64,000 nucleotides of DNA from Lepidostoma basale (lineage: Eukaryota; Arthropoda; Insecta; Trichoptera; Lepidostomatidae). The notes beneath the pieces were generated by a model. It saw only the letters and a list, made by a program, of their open reading frames with translations, was not told the DNA's origin and did no database searches. Both the position numbers and the translations under genes were made by a program. Location: contig JAHDVF020001510.1 of assembly GCA_022606425.2 (NCBI GenBank), positions 1,103,001 to 1,167,000 on the forward strand, read 5' to 3'. Shown here one piece after another: positions 10,021 to 21,604 of the stretch. Every line of letters starts with the position of its first letter. Position 1 is the first letter of the stretch.

Positions 10021-10204
10021 TTATACGAAACTGCAATACATTTACTACAAAAAATCTAAATTAAGCGATTGAGAGAAAAAATTTGTGCTTTTTCATAAAT
10101 ATTCAACCATCTCTCTGTTAAAGAAAAAAGTTAATTTATATAGCAGAATTGGAATTATGTCAAGATAAATGAAAAATACAAAATCTTATATTTTTCTTTT
10201 CACA

Positions 10205-10425
10205 CAATATTAACTAACTAACTAACAAACCATCACGTTGTATCCCCGAAGGGGTAGGCAGATATAAAGGACAGCCACACTTTAACCGATGTGGCACTCC
10301 GTCTCTTTTCGCTATTGCGGGAGACGCGGTGTGATGGATTGCGAACCTCATCGCCACCAATAGGCATCTCCCGCACTCACTTAGATCGTCCAACATCCAC
10401 AATATAAATCTAAAACAAATAAGAT
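10205..10425 (-). mobile_element. SINE-A copy
   Basis: Same order of blocks as at 895-1115, followed by TAAC repeats at 10430-10455. Confidence 0.75.
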
Positions 10426-10464
10426 AAAATACTAACTAACTAATTAACTAACTAACCAACACGC

Positions 10465-10745
10465 CAAGAGAAGAAGATGTATTTTTTTTTTGGAAACAGA
10501 ATGTGGGAGTCAAGGCGTTTACAAGACTTATGACCTGTCATTGGTTGGGTTAAGCGATCACTTTATGTTAACAACATTCAACAAAATAATAAATAAAATA
10601 ATGTTAACAACATTCCCATTCCGCCCTTCTTACGATCACCGCGTCTTAGAATTTTTTGGAACTTGTATATATGCTACTATGTTAAATAACTTAACATTTT
10701 TTAGGTCAATCTACTAGCGCCATCTATTTAGATTATTTTCACAAG
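10465..10745. mobile_element. MITE-1, truncated
   Basis: Contains GGAAACAGAATGTGG, ACTTATGACCTGTCATTGG, GCGCCATCTATTTAGATT. The left end is cut at GAAGAAGATG and the right end is missing. Confidence 0.65.
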
Positions 10746-10749
10746 AAAT

Positions 10750-11090
10750 CGTAATAACCTACATTACTAGTTGTTTGTGCTTGTGGGGTCCTGAACGATA
10801 AAAAGTCTGAGAAACGCTGTAAGATATAATTTCTCTATTAGACAGGCATTTGCTGGGATTCCGTAATATCAAAGGCGACATAATGGTTTTGTGAGATGCG
10901 AACTAACTGCTTTCTTTATATAGCGATCTAGTTGACATGTGTCATGTCAGGTATTTGTGATAATGGTATTACAACCGGTAATAAAGATTTTTCCACGGCG
11001 TGTAGTTTATCTATTTGATATGTTTAACATTGGAAATTGTTAGGCGCTTGCAATAAATTTAATATAATTGATATTAAGAATTAGAACTAC
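10750..11090. other. No feature seen
   Basis: AT-rich DNA with no recognised repeat or open frame of note. Confidence 0.4.
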
Positions 11091-11099
11091 AAGTCTGAG

Positions 11100-11893
11100 T
11101 GAAAAGTATGTATGAGGTATGCATGCGAAATGATTTGATGATGATGAATGTGAATAAGTCCAAGGTAATGAAGGTAATTTTTGAAAAAGAAGAAATCATG
11201 ACAGTCTGCAACATTAGAGTGAACGGTGAATATTAAGAGCAAGTAGACGAGCTCAAGTATATGGGTAGTACGTTTACAAACGATGGGCGAGTGGAGAGGG
11301 ATATTGAAAGAAGGGTTGGGGTGAATGGTGTACTTAAAGTTGTCATCGCAAACAAATACCTATACGAAATGGTAAAATGGCAGTGCACAATGGTGTTCTT
11401 GTACCGACCCTTATGTATGGAAGCGAAGCATGGAACTGGCAAAAGAAGAATAAAAGTAGTAGAAATGCAGTAGAAATGAGATCTCTTAGACGAATGTGTG
11501 GATACTCTGTGTATGATAGAGTGTCGAATGAAAATATAAGAAGTGGAATGCGGTGCGAATGATGGTGTCATGACCAAAATAATGAAAGGATCATTGAGAT
11601 GGTTTGGACATATGGAAAGATTGAATGAAGAAAGAATGGTAAAAAAATTATATGTTCATGATGTAAATGGAACCATAAATAGAGGAAGACCGAGGAAAAC
11701 GTGCCACGATCAAATAAATCAAATATTGAATGTCGGCCATGTGAGGAGTCAGAGAAATCGACGCGCGTGTATGACACGATGTATGAATGTTGAGAAAGCG
11801 AGAGAAATATGTCATGAAAGAAAAGTGTGGCAGTCCATTCTTTCTGCCTACCTCTTCGGGAGTCGGCGTGATGGTAAGTCATTAAGTTAGTTT
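11100..11893 (+). pseudogene. LINE-A reverse transcriptase C-terminal half and 3' end
   Basis: Non-LTR retrotransposon remnant. In order: a decayed palm edge (MRNDLMMMNVNKSKV), YMGSTFTNDGRVERDIERRV, MAVHNGVLVPTLMYGSEAW, VEMRSLRRMCGYSVYDRVSN, KIMKGSLRWFGHMERLNEER, GRPRKTCHDQINQILNVGHV and ACMTRCMNVEKAREI, then GGCGTGATGG. At least four frameshifts. The GTTA tail is short here. This is one of the two best LINE-A copies for working out a consensus. Confidence 0.85.
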
Positions 11894-11959
11894 AGAATTA
11901 GACGATTTGATATTTTAAAGGTCGGCAATGATTAAGTAGTGTAATGGAGTTTTCAATTC

Positions 11960-12375
11960 TCTACAGCCTCGAAGATATGAGCATCTCATAACCCATTTTT
12001 TTAGATTATCGTGAATTCAGCCGTGCTGGATGGTATTAGTATTTTTGTCCCTCGTAAATAACATATCTCCGACAACGACAGCACAGATTGTTTTACCTAT
12101 CAGCCGCCTGAACCAACACCGGTGGGAATAGCAATTAGTCTGTTGAACGCGATCTCATCAGAGATCGACGTCTTTCATATTAGTGAAGGTACGTTCAGGG
12201 GACAAATACTCTCGGCTTTAGAAAGCATTTTGACTTCCTAATGTTGAACCATATCTAATGCGTTCCTGGTATTATGTTGTATGTGTAATATTTTAACTGT
12301 ACTCAATAGATGCCTAAAAAATTTATGCTGTTTGTAATGTCTTTTGAGTTAATAAACTGATTTGATTTGATGCTT
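11960..12375 (+). pseudogene. LINE-D 3' end
   Basis: Decayed VGRAISLLNAISSEIDVFHI, SEGTFRGQIL, followed by a 3' UTR with CCTGGTATTATGTTG, AATGTCTTTTGAGTTAATAA and ACTGATTTGATTTGATG. Confidence 0.8.
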
Positions 12376-12734
12376 TGTAAACAAACTTCCCAAATATATA
12401 AATGCATTATATTATTCCAGAACACCGCCTATTGCGCCAATAATGCAGTTTGTCATGCTTTCTTCCGTTTCAAACTTACTGACATTAATCAACGTGACAT
12501 TTCGCATACATACTAGATACCAAGACTTGAAGGTCATGATCACCATCTGCAAGTGGGACAGCGTCATCCGCGCACAGATGATAGCTTTCTGACACTCTGT
12601 TTAACTAAGCGCCTGTATTCAACCCTTTCAGCTCTTTCGTACGCTTGTCCATATATTGATTAACCTATCTTTATCGATGTTGTGTAGCTGCACATTTATT
12701 TCTGATAATTGTCTTTTTGTCATTGATATCTTAT

Positions 12735-13235
12735 TCTTCTTCTTCCTCAGCCTATTCCCGTCCACTCCTGGACATAGGCCTCCTCCATTCGCTTTCATGT
12801 CATTCTGTCCTGTGCAGACTGCATCCAGGTTATTCCGACGTGTCTGTTCAGATCATCCTTCCATCGTGGTTGCGGTCGCCATGCACTTCTCTTTGCCGTC
12901 CACGGTCTCCAAGTCAGCAGTCTTCTTGTCCACTTATAATCTGAGCTTCTGGCTACGTGACCTGCCCATAGCCATTTTAGAGTCGCCACCCGGTGGATGA
13001 TGTCAGTGACCTTTGTTTTTTCTCTCACCGTATCGTTTCTGACTATGTCTCTAGACTTTTTCCTAACATGGCTCTTTCCATGGCTCTTTGGGTCACTCGT
13101 AGTTTCTCGGCACATTGTTTGGACAATGTAACAGTTTCAAGACCATAAGTACTAACTGTCAGAACGCAGGCTTCATTGACTTTTCGTTTCCGGGTGATCG
13201 GTATTTTCCGTTTTTTAAGGATGTAACTCATGTTT
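12735..13235 (-). pseudogene. LINE-C copy, longest
   Basis: The - strand reads VNEACVLTVSTYGLETVTL, KLRVTQRAMERAML, REKTKVTDIIHRVATLKWLW, GHVARSSDYKW, PRWKDDLNRHVGITW, ending in a GAA-rich tail at 12735-12748. RTE-like arrangement. Frames break near 13060. Confidence 0.83.
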
Positions 13236-13379
13236 CCGAAAGCTGCCCAGCTTAGTCCAATTTTTCTTTTTAGCTCTGTGGTTTGGTTATCTCGGCCAAA
13301 TCGAATATAGTGTCCCAGGTATGTATATTCTGTATGTTCTTGATATAGTTTCTAATAATTGTTCTATGATCCGTCTTTG

Positions 13380-13540
13380 GTGATGCCAGTAGGAAGAGGA
13401 ATTTGATCGTTGAATTTTACCGTCTCGGGTTTGGACATTTTTAGTCTCAGTGAGGCAGTGTTTATAAAATATATATTACCAATTCCGGAAAGAGTACTGC
13501 CTCACTGGCGTTGACATATTATATTTGGGATACTTCTGAA
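13380..13540 (+). pseudogene. LINE-D2 fragment
   Basis: Matches the copy at 18510-18660: GATGCCAGTAGGAA, CTCGG(G/A)TTTGGACATTTT, GGAAAGAGTACTGCCTCACTG. It lies directly before a LINE-A fragment. Confidence 0.7.
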
Positions 13541-13549
13541 TATTATCAT

Positions 13550-14195
13550 GATAAATCAATTGTGAAAATTTGGAGCAAGTAGATGAGTTCGTGTATTTGG
13601 GTAGTATGTTTACAAAATATGGACGAGTGGAGAGGGATATTGATAGAAGGGTCGGGGCAGGCAACAAAGTGAATGGTGCACTTAAAGTTGACATCGCAAA
13701 CAAAAACCTATCCAAAATAGCTAAAACAATGGTGTTCTTGTACCGACGCTTATGTATGGAAGCGAAGCATGGAACTGCCAAAAGAAGAATAAAAGTAGAA
13801 TAAATGCACTAGAAATGAGATCTCTTAGACGAATGTGTGGATACTCTGTGTATGATAGAATGTTGAATGAAAATATAAGAAGTTGATGCGGTGTGAATGG
13901 TGTTATGAACGAAATAATGAAAGGATCATTAAGATGGTTTGGACATATGGAAAGAATGAATGAAGGAAGAATGGTAAAAAAAAGTATATGTTAACGATGT
14001 AAACGGAACTAGAAATAGAAGCAGACCGAGGAAAACGTGGCAAGATCAAATGAATCAAATATTGAATGTCGGCCACGTGAGGAGTCAGAGAAATCGACGC
14101 GCGTGCATGACACGATGTATGAATATTGAAGAAGCGAAAGAAATATGTCAGGAAAAAAAGGGTGGCAGTGCATTTGGAGAGACGGCGTGATGGTT
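13550..14195 (+). pseudogene. LINE-A copy
   Basis: Carries QVDEFVYLGSMFTKYGRVER, GAGNKVNGALKVDIANKNL, RRLCMEAKHGTAK, RWFGHMERMNEGRMV, and a tail GACGGCGTGATGGTTAG. Many shifts. Confidence 0.82.
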
Positions 14196-14732
14196 AGCTA
14201 GTTTCTTATTTTGCACAAATAAAGGGACAAGGAAGGTACCTCCACGTGTCAAAGTCGGTCAAACCTTTTACCACAGAGGCAAGAGAAAGTAGAGATAAGG
14301 CTTTGCCATTTATACGAAGAAGAAGAAGACTCGTTTTGTGGTTTATCTTGTTTAGAAGATGGATCAATCGAGCAGGAAATTGTGAGAATTAGAATGGAAA
14401 CCATATAAAATAAATAATATTTCTTATTGTACTGATAATATTCTTTTTCTTGCGAGTTTTTATCCGATGCACTTGACATAATGACATAGCTAGAGACGGG
14501 TTTGTCGTGGACAGAACGAGTGAGTTGATAAGATAAACAGCGACAAGTGAAATATTTATTTATTTTAGGGTAACATACAGTGATTAATAATACAAATGCA
14601 AAATGAACAAACTAACAGTTAAATAAAGACATACAAGACATCGGGCTAAAGTTCCGAATGCATTTTTCCTTGATGTCCTGTTGACGCCCTGCTATAATAA
14701 ACTAAAATTATATAACAACATTTTGAATGTAT

Positions 14733-15160
14733 ACAAATTCTTGTAGACAAATACTAGATTTCACCCATTGCGGATAAATTATTTTTATTTTACAAGGATT
14801 AATTGTATCTCAATAGAGACGAAGATGCAAATTAGACTTTCACAGTACATTAATAAAAAGGTTTTCTGCTTAATGCTTTCTAATCTTAATATAGCTAGTC
14901 TACAACGCTAGTGTAGAGCGAACATAAAAATATGGAAATAGGTGTAGAAACCTACCATGTCTACAAGTTCCAAAAAGTTTGTCAGACGTGGTGGTCATAA
15001 CGGCGGAATGGGGAATGTTGTTAAACGTGAAGCGATCGCTCAACCCAACCAATGACAGGTCATAAGTCCTGTAAGCGCCTCGGCCACCACCTTCTGTTCC
15101 CAGAAAACAATTTGCATCTTCGTCTCTATTGAGATACACTCAATCCTTGTAAAATTATAT
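14733..15160. mobile_element. MITE-1 copy with clear inner inverted repeats
   Basis: TTTTACAAGGATTAATTG...TCTCAATAGAGACGAAG at 14790-14835 is mirrored at 15108-15155. The end before it has TGTATACAAATTC, TGTAGACAAATAC and CACCCATTGCGG. The middle has GTCAGACGTGGTGGTC, GAATGGGGAATGTTGTTA and ATGACAGGTCATAAGTCCTG. Confidence 0.8.
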
Positions 15161-15174
15161 ATATATTTTAAACC

Positions 15175-15450
15175 AGCTCGATTTGTAGAATGCGCATCGG
15201 TCACCGTTGTCACAGAGCGCATCTTACCAAAATTCATATTCTAGACTCTGCCATATGTGAATGCGGCATCGGGAATGAAAATCTCGACCACATATTCTTC
15301 AACTGCCCGTTCAATGTACAATACCCAAATTTTATTCCAGACCTTATAGACCCTTACCTACTAACATGTCCACTCTTATCTCCTCATCTTACAAAAACCT
15401 GTATAAAATACTAACAAATTTCCTGAGCCTTAATAACATAAATCTGTAAC
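15175..15450 (+). pseudogene. jockey-type LINE C-terminal fragment
   Basis: Codes for MRIGHRCHRAHLTK, CECGIGNENLDHIFFNCPF. A C-x-C-G then HIFFNCP pattern is the C-terminal motif of many jockey/I-type LINE proteins. Confidence 0.7.
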
Positions 15451-15589
15451 ATATTCCATACTACTAACAAATAATTATTAGAGACTAACCCTAGATGTAA
15501 TTTGTATATATAACAATCTTCCATAGATTAATCCCTTAATTTACTATTACTATTACACAACTACCCTTACTTGAGACTGGCCAGAACAC

Positions 15590-15915
15590 CCACAAGCGGT
15601 GAAAAGCCATAAAAAAGAAGAAGAAGACCGCCGCCTACACGAAGCTGTTATAGGACGCAGCGGCGCCTCTTCGTCAGCTTCGCTCAAACAATCCCTAGGC
15701 CCGCCACCCATCCACGCAGGACTTACATTAGCTGGAGAATGCATCATTGCAGAAAAAAAAGCAAAAGGGTATCTAGGCCACATTTAATCCAGTTTAATTT
15801 CAATCCACTTCTATGTCCCAATCTAACAAAACAAAGCAAAATTTGGTACACGATTTTATTGGCTATTATAAAATTGTGACAGAGTGTGGGATGGGAGATA
15901 GAACTTGGAATGGTG
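15590..15915 (+). repeat. Repeat G copy (CTGTTATAGGACGCAGCG family)
   Basis: Blocks GAAGCTGTTATAGGACGCAG, TCTTCGTCAGCTTCGCTC, CAGGACTTACATTAGCTGG, GGCCACATTTAATC and TATAAAATTGTGAC recur at 27280-27490, 27525-27700 and 53620-53990. It follows LINE-G at 53600 and a jockey-type fragment here, so it may be a shared 3' UTR. No coding frame. Confidence 0.7.
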
Positions 15916-15939
15916 AATCTTAAGTAAATAGAGAAAACA

Positions 15940-16312
15940 GTTATCTCAATAGAGACGAAGGAAACTGAATATGGTGATCGAGGTGTTTACAGGACTTATG
16001 ACCTGTCATTGGTTGGGTTAAGCGCACGCTTTATGTAATTACAACATTCCCCATTCCACCTTTCTTATGACCACCATGTCTGACAAATTTTTGGAAGTTG
16101 TATATATGTTAATATATCCAACACCAAAATTCACATGTCAGTTTCAATGCGCCATCTATGAAGATTAGATTTAAGCAGGTCATAAGTCCTGTAAACACCT
16201 CGATCGCCATATTCAGTTTCCTTCGTCTCTATTAAGATAAAATGAATCCTTGAATTGATAACCCGCAATGGGTAAATAAAATCCAGTATTCGTCTACAAG
16301 TATTTGTATACA
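15940..16312. mobile_element. MITE-1 copy, opposite orientation
   Basis: Begins TCTCAATAGAGACGAAGG, ends with ACCCGCAATGGGTAAATA, GTCTACAAGTATTTGTATAC. Same middle blocks as the copy at 14733. Confidence 0.78.
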
Positions 16313-16384
16313 TTCAAAATGTTGTAGAGAAAACAGTCATGGAAACTAGAGACAGGAACACAGGGAACCAAACATTTTAATGTG

Positions 16385-16600
16385 TATAATTTAAAAAGAA
16401 AATTGATCCAAGAGGAAAGAACGGGGCCCCCGCAAGGTGCCCCCTCTCCCCCGACGAGGATTCCGACACCCCCTCAAAGGGGCGGATGTACGACACAAGA
16501 CGGCGACTTCCGGCAAGATAGTCGGCCGAGAAACCCACCAGTGCGATCCAGGAGCAGCAACTCTGGTGATCGAGATTCTAATGCCAATTATGTGTAGCTA
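16385..16600. repeat. GC-richer repeat H
   Basis: GGGGCCCCCGCAAGGTGCCC and CCGACACCCCCTCAAAGGGG, then GATCCAGGAGCAGCAACTC. A diverged relative lies at 27945-28118 (ATCCAGGAGCAGCAGCCCC). Probably an untranslated part of a LINE; not identified. Confidence 0.4.
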
Positions 16601-16859
16601 TTTGAATTGGTCAAATGCCAGCCTAGTGAAATAGTTTTATTTATTTTTTCTTGAATTTTGATGTAAAAATCCATATTAAATATTACGAGTATAGACGAAT
16701 CGAAAGCTTGCGGAGAAGTTTACGGCCAAAAGCCATAAGCTTTTCTGCGCGTTTGTCGATTTACAAAAAGCCTATTGAGTGAATGAAAACATTATTACGA
16801 AATCAGACATACTTGTATATGCGAGAGATATGTTATTACAAAAACAGTGAGATCTATGA

Positions 16860-17015
16860 GGCTTAGGATACTATAAAATGAAGTAGACAGCGAAGGAGAG
16901 ACTGATACGGTCATGTCCAAAGAATGAACATCACCAGACTCCCCAATATTGAACTACGTAATCAGCCTCACGGGACTCATCCTTGTGGAAGACCTATTAG
17001 AAGATGGAAGGATAG
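16860..17015 (+). pseudogene. LINE-E fragment
   Basis: Decayed copy of the region better kept at 18010-18300: ATGAACATCACCAGACTCCC, CAGCCTCACGGGACTC. Confidence 0.65.
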
Positions 17016-17019
17016 ATGA

Positions 17020-17210
17020 GCAGTCTTCTTGTCCACTTTTCATCTGAGCTTCTGGCTACGTGACCCGCTCATTGTCATTTTAGAGTCGCCACCCGGTGGA
17101 TGATGTCAGTGACCTTTGTTTTTTCTCTCACCTGACTCTGACTCTGTCTCTTAGGCTTATTCCTAACATGGCTCTTTCCATAGCTCGATCGTCGGATCTT
17201 TTAAAAGAAG
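17020..17210 (-). pseudogene. LINE-C fragment
   Basis: GTGACCTTTGTTTTTTCTC and CGCCACCCGGTGGATGATG match the copies at 7609 and 12735. Confidence 0.75.
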
Positions 17211-17407
17211 AAGAATACAAAGACGTTGTACCTATTGTGAATAAGTGGAACAAAAATGAACGTATCCCTCTTTCTATTATCACTTTATATGAACACAAGA
17301 ATGTATTTTTTTACATTTGCGATGTATTACAAATAGCGATTTATGTTTTGCAAGTGCCATTTATAAAAGCCATAAATTCTTCAAATGCTCTTCTAAATGA
17401 TTTATAA
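17205..17407 (+). other. Unrecognised open frame
   Basis: The frame after the LINE-C piece codes for SSDLLKEEEYKDVVPIVNKW and a hydrophobic stretch (FFYICDVLQIAIYVLQV) to a stop at 17405-17407. Family unknown; it may be chance or a decayed exon. Confidence 0.2.
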
Positions 17408-17619
17408 ATAATTATTATTATAGTACAGATTGTGAAACTGAGTAAGGTGTTATTCTGGTCTAGAGGTGCGTATATATAATGCGAGGCCTGTTTTTTTAAG
17501 TATGATATTTAAATTTTTTAGTATGTAAAGTAGTTTAGTATGTATGTAATAATTTAGTTTTTTTAAGTATGACTTTATGATATTTAAATAAAACAAGTAA
17601 ACTAAACTCCTTTACTCCA

Positions 17620-17990
17620 GAGAACCCCTCGGATGCAAATTGGTTGAAGACGATAAAGCCATAGAACAGATCATGAAGTTCAGATATCTGGGTGTGGAGA
17701 TATCTAGTTGCGGCGATCTATATAATGAAGTTAAAAAACAGACTGATAAAGCTGCAGTTATATCCGGATGCCGAAAGGACACTGGGACAAAAAGCATATG
17801 CTAGTGGTATCTATCGTACCCTTACCGTTCCAATACAGTCCACCAGGAAGGCCGCCAAAGGGATAGAGAGATGGCTTGGACATCATCATCCCAGGAACTC
17901 ACATGGAAATTCCTATTTTTCTGTCAAATTTGTGTGGTTACAAACAGGTCATACGACCTAAAGGCTAAAGAGGAAGAAGAAGAAGACGTT
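17620..17990 (+). pseudogene. LINE-F fragment
   Basis: Codes for KLVEDDKAIEQIMKFRYLGV, EISSCGDLYNEVKKQTDKAA and then, after an internal deletion, decayed ERWLGHHHP and a GAA-rich tail (GAGGAAGAAGAAGAAGAC). The longer sister is at 34460-34850. Confidence 0.75.
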
Positions 17991-18009
17991 AAACTTCGAA
18001 ATTAAAGGG

Positions 18010-18320
18010 CTGTACACTTCTTCTTCTTCCTTATTGAAGACCTATGTGGTCTGTTCTCTAGAGTGTTCCTCCTCCTCTGAGGTAGACTCCCAGCTGTCCT
18101 TCCATCTTTTAGGAGGTCTTCCACGAGGACGAGTTCCATGAAGCTGATTATGCAATGCCATATAGGGGAGTCTGGTGGTGTCCATTCTTTGAACATGACC
18201 GTACCAGTCCCTTTTTCGCTGTCTGCTCCATCCTATAATATCCTCAACCTCACATATCTCTCTTATTCTGGTGTTCCTCACGCGATCTCTCAGGGTCTTG
18301 TTTTCTGTACACTGATAAGT
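18010..18320 (-). pseudogene. LINE-E copy with GAA tail
   Basis: The - strand codes for RNTRIREICEVEDIIGWSRQ, RKRDWYGHVQRMDTTRLPYM, RGRPPKRWKDSWES, then EEE and a GAAGAAGAAGAAG end at 18018-18030. Confidence 0.82.
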
Positions 18321-18389
18321 ATTTCTCTTGGGTATGCTGGGGTATTACTCCCTCGAACTGAGGACTGAAGGATTATTGTCAACGCATTT

Positions 18390-18785
18390 TTTCAAACTGA
18401 TGAAGAGAACCCCTATGTTCTGGAGCAAATAGGTATTTTTGTTCCTGATAATTACCTGCGACAGCGCCGACATCAATTTTTCTTTGCTCCGTCACGCAGA
18501 ATCAACCTGCCTTTGGTGATGCCAGTAGGAAAAGCAATTTGGACGTTGAATCTAATCGTCTCGGATTTGGACATTTTCAGTGTCAGTGAGGCTGTGTTCA
18601 TAAAAAAATATTACAAATTCTGGAAAGAGTACTGCCTCACTGACGTCGGCATATTTGGGTTCCTTCTGATATGTATGATTTTTTGGTTTCATGTTGTTTT
18701 ATCGTATCTTTGTAACACCGTTTTGTGTCCAAATGAGTCGCCTAAATGTTTTTTGTTTGTTATGTCTCAAATAAATAAATAAGTA
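18390..18785 (+). pseudogene. LINE-D2 3' end
   Basis: Decayed IFVPDNYLRQRRHQFFFAPS, NLPLVMPVGKAIWTLN, SDLDIFSVSE. It ends in AATAAATAAATAAG. A subfamily of LINE-D with a different C-terminus. Confidence 0.75.
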
Positions 18786-18789
18786 CAAA

Positions 18790-19130
18790 TGGCGACATAA
18801 GAATTAATCTGTCAGGTGTACACATACGTGTACAGAGGCGTTAAAGGGTTAATTTCTTACGAGATATCCGACTGGTACCAGTTCACTAACCCCTGTATTA
18901 TCTTGGAATCTAGGAACCAATATCTGTTACATGAAAGTTTCATTTGTTTACGTTTTCTTTTGTTTTTTGTTTTCTTCTGTTTGCGATAATGAACATCTAA
19001 TGGTTTTGTAATAGGCTAACATACAAACACGCATCACATAATGCATTCTTGTTACATATACTTATTAATTCTCCGAGTTCAGATTCAAAAGCACACACTA
19101 TGGTAATGCTTTTTGAAATATTTAACCTTA
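18790..19130. other. No feature seen
   Basis: AT-rich sequence without a recognised repeat or coding frame. Confidence 0.4.
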
Positions 19131-20065
19131 TCTTAACTAACTAACTATCACGCCGTCTCCCCAAAAGGGTAGGCAGAAAAAATGTACTGCCAATTTTTTC
19201 TTTCCTGGTATACTTCTCTCGATTCCTCAACATTCATACATCGTGTCATGCATGCGCGTCGATTTCTCTGACTCCTCACGTGGCCGACATAACATTTTGA
19301 TTTATTTGCCACGTTTTCCTTGGTCTTCCTCTATTTCTGGTTACATTTATTATTATTATTATTATTATTTTGTTGAATCGCTCTTTACATCATGACAGCA
19401 TGAGCCAAATCGATGTAAAGGGTATTATAGCTATCATAGTGATTCTCGTGACATGTGATAGGTAGTTAACCTATCCCCATTATATTGTCACGTGAATTCT
19501 ACACCAGACCAAAGACAGAGTGACAATCACACTGCCCGGGAATCGAACCCGGAACCTTCGGGGTGGCAGTCAATACCTATACAATATATCGTTAACATAT
19601 AATTTTTTACCATTCTTTCTTCATTCATTCTTTCCATATGTCCAAACCATCTTAATGATCCTTTCATTATTTTGTTCATAACGCCATCATTCGCACCGCA
19701 TTCACTTCTTATATTTTCATTCGACACTATCATACACATTCATCTAAGAGATCTCATTTTTACTGTCATTTATCTATCATTTATTCTATTTTCATCCTTA
19801 TTTTGCCAGTTCCATGATTCGCTTCCATACATAAGGGTCGGTAGAAGAACACCATTGTGCACTGCCATTCTAGCTTTTTGGATAGGTTTTAATTTACGAT
19901 GACAACTTTAAGTGCACCATTTACTTTGTTGCCTGCCCCAACCCTTGGTTGGATCTTTTGTAAACATACTAACTAAAATACACGAACTCATCTTCTTGCT
20001 CCAAATTTTCACCATTCATGCTAATGTTGCAGACTGTCATGATTTCTTCTTTTCATTTTCTTTAA
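19130..20065 (-). pseudogene. LINE-A copy split by a SINE-B
   Basis: The 3' end is at 19130-19345 and the upstream part at 19580-20065, both on the - strand. The SINE-B at 19346-19578 interrupts LINE-A within the TTACATTTA/CATCGTTAAC step that is continuous in other copies. Decayed RWFGHMERMNEERMVK and MAVHNGVL are readable. Confidence 0.8.
19346..19578 (-). mobile_element. SINE-B inserted in LINE-A
   Basis: (ATT)n at 19347-19370, then the body in reverse (GAATCGCTCTTTACATC, GTGACATGTGATAGGTAG, CACGTGAATTCTACACCAG) and box B reversed (GGGAATCGAACCCGGAACC). The box A end is cut. Confidence 0.85.
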
Positions 20066-20369
20066 TGTGTTAAAAAAATATCTGGGTTCACAACATTCTT
20101 AAAATTAAGAATTCAAAGTAATATGCAATATTATAATATAATAGTATATTCTTTTTAAAAATTTTGTTTAAACATAACAAATTTTTGCCTTGATATTTTT
20201 TTATTAAATTTTGCATAAACAAAAAAAATATAAACGATGTTTTTAAATAGATTATGTTATATACTCGTAATTTGTCGATTGGTCGCTCCTATTGGAATTT
20301 CCCTATTGGAATTTATGGAGATTTATACTTCGGAAATTAAAATAACTTTGTTTAATCCACTGATTACAA

Positions 20370-20680
20370 CAACAACAACAAAACATCACACCATTATCCC
20401 GCAGGGGTAGGCAGAGGAATGGACCGCCACACTACTCTATCCTGGCACACCTCTTTAGCTTCCTCCTCATTCATACAGCAAGTCATACACGCACGTCGAT
20501 TCTTCCGGCTTCTGACATGACCAACCTTTAAAATTTGATGGTCATGCTATGTTTTCCTCGGTCTACCTCGACTCCGTACTCCATTTACATCGTTAACGTA
20601 CACTTTTTTTAACCATTCTTTCTTCACCTATGCGTTCCGTATGTACGAACCAACGCAGCGATTCCTATTTTTTTTAAAAT
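20370..20680 (-). pseudogene. LINE-A variant with GTT tail
   Basis: The tail is (GTT)n in place of GTTA; codes for decayed GRPRKT, INQIL, ACMTCCMNEEEAKE. A related 3' end is at 21605-21735. Confidence 0.75.
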
Positions 20681-20754
20681 AATTAGTTATTTTAATTTTC
20701 TATTAGTTTATTAAATATATTCCTATGGAATTTCACAATGTTAATGCCTTAACG

Positions 20755-20850
20755 TTCAATATATGGAGATTGGCGAAACCGGTCGCTGTCGAAATAAAGA
20801 CAAAAACCTAAGTAGTTAAAAACATAGTTTTATTTAATTTTTATTTAAAA
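20755..20850 (+). repeat. GAAACCGGTC hammerhead-like cassette
   Basis: GGCGAAACCGGTCGCTGTCG followed by an AATAAAG stretch and AAAACATAGTTTTATTTAA. Same as the inverted piece at 23400-23510. Confidence 0.5.
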
Positions 20851-21199
20851 TTCACTTCCATCAAAAGATGTCACTAAAATCCTTTGATAACATATATATT
20901 AGGTGCAGTTTTGAAACTGGATCCCTTCGTATAGGCTCATAGGCGCTTATTCAAACATTATAAGTGATAAATTGCTGTCGGATTCCTCGCCAACACGAGA
21001 GGCGTCGTACCCCATGATGTGCATGATAGAAAAAGCGGTCTCATACCAACGCATCTAATTAACTACCCAATAACAGAGCCACCGGTAGATTCTTTCACAC
21101 ATCGTCGCGCCCTACAAGCCGGCTATGATTAATCACTCCATTATACTAGGTTTTTATATAAAGAAAAATTTTTACGCATTTCATACAACTCTAAAAAGA

Positions 21200-21570
21200 G
21201 AAAGAAGAATCTGTATATGATAGAGTGACAAATGCAAGTATAAGAAGTGAATGTGGTACGAATGAAAGTGTTATGAACAAAATAAGGAAAGGGTCATTAA
21301 GATGGTTTGGACACATGGAAAAAATGAGTGAAGACAGAATGGTAAAGAAGGTATATGTAAACGACGTGAACGGAGCTAGAAATAGAGGAAGGACGAGGAA
21401 AACGTGGCACGATCAAATCAATCAAATATTGAATATCGGTCACGTGAGGAGTCGGAGAAATCCACGTGCGTGCATGACAAGATGTATGAATGTAGAGGAA
21501 TCGAGAGAAGTATGTCAGGACAGAACAGTGTGGCGTTCCATTCATTCTGCCTATCCCTTCGGTTAGTTAG
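21200..21570 (+). pseudogene. LINE-A 3' end with long open frame
   Basis: One 113-codon frame (21225-21566) reads MNKIRKGSLRWFGHMEKMSE, VYVNDVNGARNRGRTRKTWH, GHVRSRRNPRACMTRCMNVE and a stop. Among the less damaged copies. Confidence 0.82.
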
Positions 21571-21604
21571 TTTCTAAAAAGAGATTTTTTTTTTACATAA
21601 ATCA